Shown here: in pieces, positions 1-8,600 of the stretch
Layout: each line of letters starts with the position of its first letter
Position numbering within the stretch: position 1 is the stretch's first letter
Assembly (NCBI GenBank): GCA_964521285.1
Contig: CAZFQS010000038.1
Span: 1-21,509 of the forward strand
Source: G020354785 sp964521285
GTDB lineage: Bacteria; Bacteroidota; Bacteroidia; Bacteroidales; UBA10428
Direction: 5' to 3'
DNA: 21,509 nucleotides
The notes under the pieces: generated by a model
What the model was told of the DNA's origin: nothing
The model's input: only the letters and a program-made list of their open reading frames with translations
Database searches by the model: none
Translations under genes and position numbers: made by a program

Positions 1-593
1 TCACCAACAAGATGATCTCCCTTTTTGCCTGAGGACTCCGGTGTTTCCCCCCCACTCCACTTTTGCCAGGCTAACATCGACTTACAAATATGAATTCCCC
101 GGTCATTGACAAGATTCGTCTTGATCACCTGCTTCCCGTTAGCTTTTAATATATTGGCAATGGAGTAACCAATAAGATTATTACGTATATGTCCCAGATG
201 TAAAGGCTTGTTTGTATTTGGAGATGAATATTCTATCATATAGGTCTCATAATCTTCCTTATCCTTATTAAATCCATAGTCTGTTTGTGAATTGCAGAAA
301 ATAAGATATTCAAGATAAAAGCTGTCACTTATAGTCAGATTTAAAAATCCCTTGATAACATTATATTTTTTTATCTCTGTCAAATTTGACAATAAATATT
401 CTCCTAACTCCTTTGCAGTATGTTCAGGTTTCTTTCCTGATATTTTTATTAAAGGGAATACTACCAGTGTAATATCACCTTCAAATTCTTTCCTTGTCTT
501 CTGAAGCTGGATAAATTTCCTGTCAGGGATTTGTCCGTAGAGTGCTTTTATACCTTTTATAAGTGTATCAATAAGAATATTATGAATATTCAT
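1..593 (-). CDS. argS: Arginyl-tRNA synthetase, N-terminal part (runs off left edge)
   Basis: The product charges tRNA-Arg with arginine in the cytoplasm (class I aminoacyl-tRNA synthetase). The first 197 residues are present and the rest lies beyond base 1. An N-terminal additional domain covers about residues 1-110. The catalytic Rossmann fold then opens with EYSSPNTNKPLHLGH, whose HLGH (residues 132-135) is the class I HIGH motif; the SPNTNKPLHLGH context and the following VNDRGIH are typical of ArgS. The chosen ATG at 593 is preceded by a purine-rich AGAAAGG stretch and by a possible TAnnTTTG box about 33 bases upstream. The KMSKS motif and anticodon-binding domain are outside the window. 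It follows the GT2 gene by 134 bases on the same strand and probably has its own promoter. Identification is secure. Confidence 0.96.
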   Translation of the reverse strand, partial: MNIHNILIDTLIKGIKALYGQIPDRKFIQLQKTRKEFEGDITLVVFPLIKISGKKPEHTAKELGEYLLSNLTEIKKYNVIKGFLNLTISDSFYLEYLIFCNSQTDYGFNKDKEDYETYMIEYSSPNTNKPLHLGHIRNNLIGYSIANILKANGKQVIKTNLVNDRGIHICKSMLAWQKWSGGETPESSGKKGDHLVG

Positions 594-626
594 TTTTTTT
601 ACCTTTCTAACGCCATTGTTTGGTCA

Positions 627-634
627 CAAAAATA
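627..634 (-). promoter_or_regulatory. Candidate Bacteroidota -7 box for argS
   Basis: On the minus strand this reads TATTTTTG, an exact match to the Bacteroidota -7 consensus TAnnTTTG, placed about 33 bases before the argS ATG, which would give a short leader. No convincing TTTG -33 element is seen at the usual spacing. AT-rich DNA gives chance matches, so this is a suggestion only. Confidence 0.33.
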
Positions 635-727
635 ATATTTGAAAAATGAAATCTAAAGGAAATGATAATCAATTTTAAAAGCGAGTGGAATAATAAACTT
701 CAAGCTGATAATTATTTAATGCCGGGA

Positions 728-1621
728 TTAATTAATAGAACACAAATAGCCTAATTTATAAAGATCAAAAAATAATAAATCTGGTTTGTTATTAACAAGA
801 TAATTATATAGTCTTTTTTCTGATTTTTTAAATAAAAATTTAAAAATCCTGTTAAGCCCAATTTTTTGAAAGAATTTAAAATAGTTAAGTAATGTTATAT
901 CTCTGATAAAAACTTTTTCATTATGATTCTGCCTCATTATTTGTTTAAGGTTCTCGATCCCTTCTCTTGTTTTCTTTATAAACTCTTCATTTGTTTCAAG
1001 TCCGATATGAATAAGAGGATTATCTATATGTTCAATGATTATATTCTTTTTCTTTAACTCAAAACCAAACAGGGTATCCTCGTGGCCATAATTTGTAATA
1101 CTTTCGTCAAACCGAACCTGGTTAAATATAGGCTTGGAAATTAAGAAATTATTAGTCATAAATGATTTGTTGGGTTCCAGGGTCCTGACCTCAGGGGAAA
1201 ACTGCTCACGCCTGACACCGTGGACCCATCGTAAATAGTATTTGTGGTTGTCAGGTTTGCTGGACATATAAGTTCTGCCTCCACATACAACAACATCGTT
1301 TTTACAGTATTTCAGGTATTTCTGAATATAATCATCATTCTGCACTTTAGAATCACAATCTGTAAAAAGCAGGCACTGGTATGAAGAAAGATCTGCCAGT
1401 TTATTCCTGATCCGGGACCGGCCAAGATTTTCCTCCTCCTCAAAATATTTAACATTCGGTATATTACTGATTATTCTGTTCCTGATTTTATATCTCTCTT
1501 CAGAAGCATCATCAATAACAATAAGTTCAAAATCAATTTTAGCTTGTTTTGCCTGTGAATTTAAATTTTCTACCAGCTCAGTAACATCAAAATTATAAAC
1601 CGGAATCAATATTGAAAGCAT
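728..1621 (-). CDS. Family 2 glycosyltransferase (GT-A fold)
   Basis: A 297-residue cytoplasmic enzyme expected to transfer a sugar from a nucleotide-sugar to a glycan or lipid acceptor. The N-terminus MLSILIPVYN is the classic GT2 opening. VIDDAS (about residues 35-40) contacts the nucleotide, FTDCD (86-90) carries the DxD metal-binding motif, and YGHEDTLFGFEL (178-189) supplies the acidic pair of the acceptor/catalytic region, as in the galactosyltransferase C-terminal subfamily. The last ~70 residues are basic and aromatic and could lie against the membrane. It lies 147 bases downstream of the small membrane-protein gene and 134 bases upstream of argS. The sugar and acceptor cannot be read from sequence. 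No polysaccharide cluster surrounds it, though a second glycosyltransferase lies about 10 kb away on the same strand. Confidence 0.9.
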   Translation of the reverse strand: MLSILIPVYNFDVTELVENLNSQAKQAKIDFELIVIDDASEERYKIRNRIISNIPNVKYFEEEENLGRSRIRNKLADLSSYQCLLFTDCDSKVQNDDYIQKYLKYCKNDVVVCGGRTYMSSKPDNHKYYLRWVHGVRREQFSPEVRTLEPNKSFMTNNFLISKPIFNQVRFDESITNYGHEDTLFGFELKKKNIIIEHIDNPLIHIGLETNEEFIKKTREGIENLKQIMRQNHNEKVFIRDITLLNYFKFFQKIGLNRIFKFLFKKSEKRLYNYLVNNKPDLLFFDLYKLGYLCSIN

Positions 1622-1768
1622 ATTAAAATAAGTGGGTTTGCTACCTTATAAAAATTATTTAACGGTTTTACAGGTTTATTATTGTATGAAATGCCAAAAA
1701 GTATTTAATATTCACAGAAATATGAATATCCAATATCTGCAGAGATGGATTATTAATGACTGTCAGGT

Positions 1769-1981
1769 CTATTTAGGTGCCCCATTTTCTTTAATCAGGA
1801 CGGCAAAGATAAATAATACAACTGCTGAGGCAGCAAAAATAATTAGCAGGGACGACATTATTTTCTGAATGACATTACTTAAATCAATGATCTCCCATAC
1901 ACCTAATACTGCAATAACAGTAAAAAGGAGTACCAGGGCAATTAAGATGTAAGAAACAACTTTTTTTACTGACTTATCCAT
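1769..1981 (-). CDS. Small two-helix inner-membrane protein
   Basis: A 70-residue protein with a short basic N-terminus (MDKSVKKVV), a hydrophobic helix at about residues 9-29, a short polar loop around LSNVIQK, a second helix at about 42-64, and a polar tail (KENGAPK). Both ends are predicted cytoplasmic by the positive-inside rule. It starts 25 bases after the stop of the importer ATPase gene, so it is probably the last gene of that operon. Small two-helix proteins of this type are common in Bacteroidota, but I do not recognise a characterised family and assign no function. The opposite-strand reading frame over the same bases is less protein-like. Existence as a gene is likely; its role is unknown. 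Confidence 0.65.
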   Translation of the reverse strand: MDKSVKKVVSYILIALVLLFTVIAVLGVWEIIDLSNVIQKIMSSLLIIFAASAVVLFIFAVLIKENGAPK

Positions 1982-2006
1982 GACTAAAAATATTAGATTA
2001 GTAATA

Positions 2007-3023
2007 TTAATTAATACCTCTAAGATGCAAAGTTAATTTATATATTGAATTACATTTAATTTTATTTCCCTTTCTCATTATAATCCATTCTGGAGATTTT
2101 TTATTATCATCTACCTGAACACTCAGATCTTCCTTAACTTCATCGCTTATTTCATAGCCTATTCTCTCAAGGGCTCTCCGGGTCCAGTATTTTACAATTC
2201 CTTTTCCGGTTATACTTATTTTACCCGGTTTATTACGGGCAAGCCTGAAATCACCACTTTCAATGTTAAAGGTCATCCTTGAATTATCAAATAAATTATA
2301 AATATCCTTATTTAATATTAAATCTTCGGGGGCGCCCTCGGCAATTTTATTGGTTTCCATAAGCCATATTTTATCTGCCTCCTGTAAAGTAATACTCAAA
2401 TCATGAGATGAAAAAACTATTGTTTTGCCTTTATTAACGGTCAGCTCATTAAGTAATCTTATAATCTCGTATTTACTTGGTAAATCAAGAAAGGCTGTAG
2501 GTTCATCAAGAATTATAATTTCAGTATCCTGAGCCAGGGCTCTTGCAATCATTGCCCTTTGTCTTTCTCCATCGCTGACTTCATTTATTAATTTGTATTT
2601 CAAATCATCTATTCCCACCTGATAAATAGACTCATTAACAATGTTATAATCATCTTTACCCAGTTTTCCGATCCAGCCGGTATAGGGAAATCTTCCAAGT
2701 GCAACAAGGTCAAATAACCTGAAATTGCTAATCCTTATTATTTCAGTTGAAACAAAACTCACCAGCCTGGCAAATTCCTGCTTTGTATAGTGGCTTATAT
2801 CTTTACCTTTTACAAGTATATTTCCTTTTAATGGCTTTTGCAATCTGCCAATTGTCCTTAAAAGGGTACTTTTACCAATACCGTTTCTTCCAATAATAGC
2901 AATATTTTCACCTTTTTTAGCCTGCAATATAATGTCTGAAAAAACCATCTTACTGATGTTATCAGCACTTCCATATCCAATACTAAGATTCTCTATTGAT
3001 AATATGTTATCTGAAAAATACAT
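2007..3023 (-). CDS. FecE/BtuD-type ABC transporter ATP-binding protein with C-terminal extension
   Basis: Cytoplasmic ATPase that would power import of an iron chelate, heme or cobalamin through the adjacent permease. Visible motifs are Walker A GRNGIGKS (residues 45-52), signature VSDGERQR (149-156), Walker B IIILDEP (169-175) with a D-loop at FLD (178-180), and the H-loop His207 in FSSHDLS. Two motifs are unusual: the signature is SDGE rather than SGGQ, and the Q-loop position reads VST (91-93) where FecE and BtuD have a Gln. At 338 residues it is about 80 longer than FecE. The extra C-terminal part (about 258-338, including the ITGKGIVKYWTRRALERIG segment) is not part of the nucleotide-binding domain. 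It starts two bases after the permease stop, so the two are tightly coupled. Family assignment is firm; the substrate is not. Confidence 0.93.
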   Translation of the reverse strand: MYFSDNILSIENLSIGYGSADNISKMVFSDIILQAKKGENIAIIGRNGIGKSTLLRTIGRLQKPLKGNILVKGKDISHYTKQEFARLVSFVSTEIIRISNFRLFDLVALGRFPYTGWIGKLGKDDYNIVNESIYQVGIDDLKYKLINEVSDGERQRAMIARALAQDTEIIILDEPTAFLDLPSKYEIIRLLNELTVNKGKTIVFSSHDLSITLQEADKIWLMETNKIAEGAPEDLILNKDIYNLFDNSRMTFNIESGDFRLARNKPGKISITGKGIVKYWTRRALERIGYEISDEVKEDLSVQVDDNKKSPEWIIMRKGNKIKCNSIYKLTLHLRGIN

Positions 3024-3025
3024 TA

Positions 3026-4069
3026 TTAACCAAGGCTTGCAATCTTCTTATTCTTTATTATAATCCATATTACTATAGGTATACCCAACAGTGCAGTTAC
3101 TGAATTAACCGGGAGAGTGCTGTCAGATCCCGGCAAAAGAGCAATGATATCAGAAATTAAAAGTACAATAGCACCTGATAAAATAGAGCCGGGTATTAAA
3201 TAGTAATGGTTGACAGATTTTGTAATAATTCTTACAATGTGCGGCACTGCAATACCTATAAAACCTATAGGTCCGCAAAATGCTGTTATGCTGCCGGCAA
3301 GTATACTTGTTGAAATAAAAAGCATTATTCTTGAAAATTTTATATTTACTCCAAGACTTCTGGCATAGGTCTCTCCCAGTAAAAGTACATTTAAAATCTT
3401 TGAAAACAACAACGACAAGATAAGACCAGCTATAATACATGGCATCAGTATATTTAGTTGTGATTTGGACAGATTACCCAGACTCCCCATTGACCAGATA
3501 ACAAATGCCTTTAACATAGACTGGTGGCTGAAATATTGAAATATACTGACTATCGCTGATGTTGCACTTCCAAATAAAATACCCAGTATAAGTATAGTCA
3601 TTATATCCTGAACTCTCATCGATACCGCCAATATTAAAAAAAGTACCAGTCCCGCCCCTATCCAAGCAGAAATTACCTGGGCCCAGTTTCCAAAATAGTG
3701 GACTGCCTGATTTGTAAAATGGGAAGTATATCCTAAAACAAGGATTGCCACACCCAGGCTTGCGCCTGAGCTAATCCCCAGCACATAGGGGCCTGCAAGA
3801 GGATTACGGAAAATAGTCTGCATCTGAAGGCCGCTAACTGACAGGGCGGCACCTGCAAGAACAGCAGTTATTGCTTTTGGTAACCTGAAATCATAAATAA
3901 TTGTTAACCATATCTGATTTTCACTTTCTCCTGATACAAGAATTTTAAGAATTTCTTTAAAAGGTATTTTAACAGAACCCAGGAAAAGATCAACAATAAA
4001 GACTAATATAAGCAGAGCAGAAAGACTTATTAGAATCAGTAATATTTTCTTGTTAAACCTTGTATCCAA
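3026..4069 (-). CDS. FecCD/BtuC-type ABC importer permease
   Basis: Inner-membrane subunit of a type II ABC importer for iron-siderophore, heme or vitamin B12. It has 347 residues, the usual length for the family, with about nine or ten hydrophobic helices starting at ILLILISLSALLILVFIVD. Family hallmarks are GLQMQTIFRNPLAGPYVLG followed by SSGASLG (about residues 80-105), and GPIGFIGIAVPHIVR (about 265-280), the coupling region that contacts the ATPase. It sits between the small helical-protein gene (29-base gap) and the ATPase gene (two-base gap). Nothing is broken. Only one permease gene is present, so the subunit probably works as a homodimer like BtuC. Confidence 0.95.
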   Translation of the reverse strand: MDTRFNKKILLILISLSALLILVFIVDLFLGSVKIPFKEILKILVSGESENQIWLTIIYDFRLPKAITAVLAGAALSVSGLQMQTIFRNPLAGPYVLGISSGASLGVAILVLGYTSHFTNQAVHYFGNWAQVISAWIGAGLVLFLILAVSMRVQDIMTILILGILFGSATSAIVSIFQYFSHQSMLKAFVIWSMGSLGNLSKSQLNILMPCIIAGLILSLLFSKILNVLLLGETYARSLGVNIKFSRIMLFISTSILAGSITAFCGPIGFIGIAVPHIVRIITKSVNHYYLIPGSILSGAIVLLISDIIALLPGSDSTLPVNSVTALLGIPIVIWIIIKNKKIASLG

Positions 4070-4098
4070 ATTTAAATATTGAAATTTATATAACAGAA

Positions 4099-4395
4099 TT
4101 ATGCAGTCTTATTTTTTTCAATTTCGCCTAATTTGTCAAGAGTCGGTATAAGCTTCTGGTTAATATCCCTGATGATGTCACTGAAGTATTTTTTTGGCTT
4201 AACATCATCTTTTTCCTTTTTTACCCGGTTTATTCTATTAATGATATCACTACTCATATTTATAATATCCTTAAGTACAGCATTAATTTTTTCCGGTTTA
4301 ACATCAGGATGAAAATGCTGAAATGCCAGGCATTCATTTATTAATTCCTGTGTTACCTCCTTTACTTCTTTTTTAAGTCTCTTAATATTTGCCAT
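4099..4395 (-). CDS. Small conserved helical protein inside the importer operon
   Basis: I favour the start at 4395, giving a 98-residue protein beginning MANIKRLKKEVKEVTQE. A longer reading from 4446 (115 residues) is possible and would start 9 bases after the preceding stop. I prefer the shorter form because the extra 17 residues (LILKKSNGNLFYKSSD) look like translated leader, while the MxxIKxLKKxI opening resembles Bacteroidota homologues I recall. The protein is charged and almost wholly alpha-helical, with LINECLAFQHFHPD (about 19-32) as its most distinctive segment, and no signal peptide or membrane segment. It is cytoplasmic. It lies between the binding-protein and permease genes, which suggests a part in the importer's assembly, regulation or cargo handling, but there is no direct evidence for function. 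Confidence 0.75.
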   Translation of the reverse strand: MANIKRLKKEVKEVTQELINECLAFQHFHPDVKPEKINAVLKDIINMSSDIINRINRVKKEKDDVKPKKYFSDIIRDINQKLIPTLDKLGEIEKNKTA

Positions 4396-4455
4396 ATCAG
4401 ATGATTTATAAAATAGATTTCCATTACTTTTTTTTAAGATTAGCAAAAATATATT

Positions 4456-5607
4456 TTATTTAATTTGTTTATAATATTCTAAATCATGATCAGGTAATAT
4501 TTCGGGATGCAAAATATAAATAATATCTGAAAGAACAATATCAGGTTCAACAACGCCGGTACTATAATATGCATTACCTCCAAACTTATTAATTTTATTA
4601 TTATTATTAAACACTTTTCCTTTCTTTAAAGGGGGTAATTCTTTGAATCTTTCATCAACTTTCATAATATCCCTTATATTATTTACGTCACCTGTGTTCA
4701 TCCAGAAGTCCGCCATAAAGGCCTTTTCAAATACAGACTCAAGATTCAGAGGCTGGCTGTCTTTGTAATCCAGATCACTCCACAAATAATCTCCTCCGGC
4801 ATCTTTAATGAGCCTGGCAATATAACTGTTGGACCCTGAAATATACCATGTCCCCCTCCAGGGCAATCCCAAAAGAACCCTGGGCTTTACAGAAACATTT
4901 TTCGCTAAAGACACTAAATGGTTATAATTATTTGAAACCGAATCAAACCTGGCAAATGCTTTGTCTTCCATTTCAAAAAATGCAGCAATAAATTTTACCC
5001 ACTCCATTTTTGCCAGCGGAGTCTCTTCAAGATATTCCCCTACAAGAACAGTATTAATATCAAGTTCTTTTAATTTATTTATATATGATGCTATTGCTCC
5101 TGTAACACCATATGCAAAAATTATGTCAGGTTTTAGCTCAAGAATTAATTCATAATTCAAATTTTCATCATAACCTATATCTTTTATTTCACCTGTTCTT
5201 AACTTCTTAATAATAAAATCATCTGTCATATATTTCTTCCCTGATATACCGACAATAGACTCCTTTAATCCCAGGAAATCTATAAATCCAATATGTGTAG
5301 TGGATAAGCATATCACCCGTTCTGCGGGAATCCTTATAATCTCGTATCCTGCAAGCTTAGGATTCAAACTGTCCGATTTACTGATAAGGGCATATTTAAA
5401 CTTAACATTGCTGGCATGTTGCCATGGATTTCTAACAGTCAGCAGGGTATGTTTATTATAATATCCTATATCAAATCCCGAAGCGTATTTTACAGGTAAA
5501 TTCCTAATAGCGGGAGTTGGAAGATGATTATCATGAATATGAGCGGACTTGTTTTTACAGCCTAATATAATTAGGAATATTAGGATAAGATAAAAACTCC
5601 TGTACAT
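4456..5607 (-). CDS. Substrate-binding lipoprotein of iron/cobalamin-type ABC importer (FecB/BtuF-like)
   Basis: A 383-residue lipoprotein that would bind the imported chelate in the periplasm and deliver it to the permease. The lipobox IILGC places the lipid-modified Cys at residue 17. The mature N-terminus (CKNKSA) lacks acidic residues, so it should stay on the periplasmic side. The cluster A/III-type fold is shown by ERVICLSTTHIGFIDFLG, the SGKKY and DIGYDENLNYELILELKPDI segments, then GLPWRGTWYISGSNSY and DAGGDYLW, as in Bacteroidota iron-transport binding proteins. Its ATG shares one base with the stop of the upstream TPR-repeat gene (TAATG), implying translational coupling. No cobalamin riboswitch precedes it, which mildly favours iron or heme over B12, but specificity is open. 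Confidence 0.92.
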   Translation of the reverse strand: MYRSFYLILIFLIILGCKNKSAHIHDNHLPTPAIRNLPVKYASGFDIGYYNKHTLLTVRNPWQHASNVKFKYALISKSDSLNPKLAGYEIIRIPAERVICLSTTHIGFIDFLGLKESIVGISGKKYMTDDFIIKKLRTGEIKDIGYDENLNYELILELKPDIIFAYGVTGAIASYINKLKELDINTVLVGEYLEETPLAKMEWVKFIAAFFEMEDKAFARFDSVSNNYNHLVSLAKNVSVKPRVLLGLPWRGTWYISGSNSYIARLIKDAGGDYLWSDLDYKDSQPLNLESVFEKAFMADFWMNTGDVNNIRDIMKVDERFKELPPLKKGKVFNNNNKINKFGGNAYYSTGVVEPDIVLSDIIYILHPEILPDHDLEYYKQIK

Positions 5608-8600
5608 TAAAACTCAAATTCTTTGTAATACTCACCTGATCTCGGAGAAATTTGCGATTCAAAATATTGCCCGGTTATAGGTTTTCCGTCAACTGAATAT
5701 TCTTTACCGCCCCAGTTAGTAAAGTGCACCATACGAAATTCGTGTGCTTCATTATTCCTTATTATTATATATCTCCTGGTAGTCTTAACCCTCTCTTTAT
5801 AAGTTTCAAGGGTAACTCCTTCAGGATACTTTTTCTTCAGATCATCCAGATATCTGTCTCTCTCCCTGTCATCTTTAAATACCAGATCAGCCAGTTTAGG
5901 TTTTGGACCTGTTTGTGCTGCCGTTTGAGACTGTGTTTGTGACTGAGATGATTTGGCTGATTGCTGTTTTGCCAGCAGTTTAATTATCTCGTCAATTTTC
6001 ATTATTTTTTGCTTCGGATAAAGTTCATCAGGTTTTACTTCCAGTGCCTTCTGGTAATTTTCTTTTGCATTATTATAATCAGCCTGATCATAAAGCCTGT
6101 CTGCGATTAATATCAGAGATTCATATTCTTTATCTTTTGCCAGCTCTTCCTGTCTTATTCTTTCCTGCTGAGCCAGTATAATATCAATTTTGGAAATCTG
6201 GTCCTTAGGATAAACAGAACCGGGCTTATAATTTAAAGCTGAAGTGTAAGCGGACTTTGCTTCCGTATACTTTTTCTGGTTGAATAAATTATCAGCCTGT
6301 CTAACAGCATTGTCATATGCATCGTTTAAAGCCTTCGCATCAGCCTGGGCTTTTAATTGTGCAGCAATAATATTATCTATCTCGTTAATTTTATTCTTTG
6401 GATAAATCTCATCCGGCATGATTGTGAGAGCATTATTATATTCAGCTTTTGCATTTTCATATTCCTGCAATCTGAAAAAGCCATCAGCTTTACCAATTGC
6501 CATCGCATAGTTATTTTCTCTGGCTTTTTTCTCGGCCAAAACTCTTTCCTGTTCTGCAATAATTCGATCAATTTCAGCAATCTGCTGTTGCGGATAGGTC
6601 TCTTCAGGCATTATTTGCAAGGCTCTGTTATATTCAGCTTTAGCATTTACATACTCTTTTAGATTCTTTAATCCATCAGCCCTGGATATTAACTCATCAT
6701 ATTGCTTTTTTCTTGCCTGGTCTGCTGCTGCCCTCTGTTCTTCCTGTGATATAAGTTTGTTGATTTCCGAGATTCTGCTGCTGGCATAAGTATCCCCCGG
6801 CTTATAATTAAGGGCTTTCTCAAATTCACTCTTTGCCAGTGCATATTGATTACCTGAAAACAGTCTGTTTCCTGAAAGAATTGCACTTTTATAACCGGCT
6901 TCTGTTTCTCTTTGTTTCTCAGCTTCCACGATAGCCAGCAAGCGGTCAATTTCCTGGATCTGTGTGCGCGGGTATTGCTCTTCCGGCTTGATACTCAGAG
7001 CATCCTGATAGGCGATCTTTGCAGCATCAAATTCCCTCATCTGAAAAAATCCGTCAGCTTTGGTAATTACTGCCTGGTATTGTTCGTCCCTGGTTCTTTC
7101 CTCTGTAAGTCTCTGCTTTTGAATTTCTATTAACCTGTCTATTTCAGATATCTTGTTTCTGGCATATATATCATCCGGTTTATAGCTAAGAGCCTTATTA
7201 AATTCCTGTCTGGCCTTTTCGTACTGTTTTATATCAATAAAGTTTTCACCTGCAGCAATAGCATCACTATAGCTTTTTTCACGTGCCTGTTGTTCTCTTG
7301 CCTGTTCAGCTGCCAGTAAATTATCGATTCTTTCTATTTTCTGTTTTGGATAAAACTCATCTGGTTTTATTGATGCAGCCTTGCTATATGCCACTTTTGC
7401 AGCCTCGTAGTCTTTTAACTTATAATAATTGTCTCCTTCAGCCAAAGCAGCATCATATTCTCTTTCCATTTCAGCTCTTTTAGATTTGACTTGTGCTTCC
7501 TGCTTTTCCTTTATCATATTTTCAATTTCAGCTATTTTTTCTCTTGGATAAGATTCCTGTGGATTAACCAGCAACGCCTTCTCATAGGATGCCTTTGCTT
7601 CTTCGTAGTTTTTTGCCACAAATAGCTGATCGGCCCGGCTCACAGCATTATTATATTCTTTAACTATTTCCTGCTTTTTAGCTTCAGTTTGTGCTTTTTG
7701 AGATATTAACACCTCAAGTTCCTGTAACTTGTTTGAAGGATAATAATTATCGGGCTTAATTTCCAGAGCCTGTGAGAAATACTGTTTGGCCATTTCGAAA
7801 TTTTTCATTGCAAAAGCAGTATTTCCTTCTGAAATCAGAAGGTTGTACTTTGCATCTGCTTCACTTTTTGCCTGCTGTTCGGCATCCTGTTCTGCTTTCA
7901 ATGATTCTGTCTCACTTATTTTCTGTTTTAAATAAGTTTCCTGGGGCTTTAGCTTCAAAGCTCCTTTATATTTTAATAAGGCTTCATCATATCTTTTCTG
8001 GGCATATAAAGCATCTGCTTCACTTACTGTTCTATTATATAAATTTTCAATATTCTTATCCCTGGAAATAAAGTCATTTATTTTGCCTATCTGCTCCTCC
8101 GGATATTCTTCATCAGGAAACATTTCCATAGCCTGTTCATATTTTTCCCTTGCCTCATCATACTTTTTATCATCCATGAGCTTGTCCGCTTCATTTAATG
8201 TATTATTATAATTTTCTATAAGGCATTGATCAACATCTATATACAAATTTTCCAGTCTCGGCTTAACCTTATATACAAAGGTTTTATCAGAATCGAAATC
8301 CTGTCTTCTTACACTGTACTTTATTACATCAACCGGATCATTTAAAACCGAATAATTAACTCCTTCACAATACTTTACAAGGCCGACAGCAAATTCTCTT
8401 ACCCAGATACCTGTCACTTCATCGGGTATCTTTGTAATGAATCTTATCTTTTTAGATACATACCCTTCTTTTGAAACTTCTATAGTATAATCTTTATTCA
8501 TATCAAGTTTAAAGCTAAAACGGCCACTGGAACCTGTTTTAACTGATTTTATCTTTGACTTTTCTTCATATAGTGTTATCTCAGCATTTGAAACAGGTTT

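Noticed and set aside
46..52. Run of seven C (G7 in argS), and a G7 at 21088-21094 in the aminomutase gene, as possible phase-variation tracts
   Set aside because: Both encode conserved Gly-containing segments in housekeeping-type genes in the correct frame; seven bases is short for slippage control.
1632..1868. 78-residue plus-strand open frame
   Set aside because: It overlaps the small membrane-protein gene on the opposite strand, has no recognisable features, and its composition looks random.
6357..8071. Several plus- and minus-strand open frames inside the TPR-repeat gene
   Set aside because: They arise from the repeated sequence of the real gene in other frames; their products are low-quality and repeat the same shadow pattern.
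5952..8210. Periodic ~192-bp repetition that could suggest a CRISPR or satellite array
   Set aside because: The period corresponds to protein repeats in one open frame with diverged DNA; there are no short identical repeats with unique spacers.
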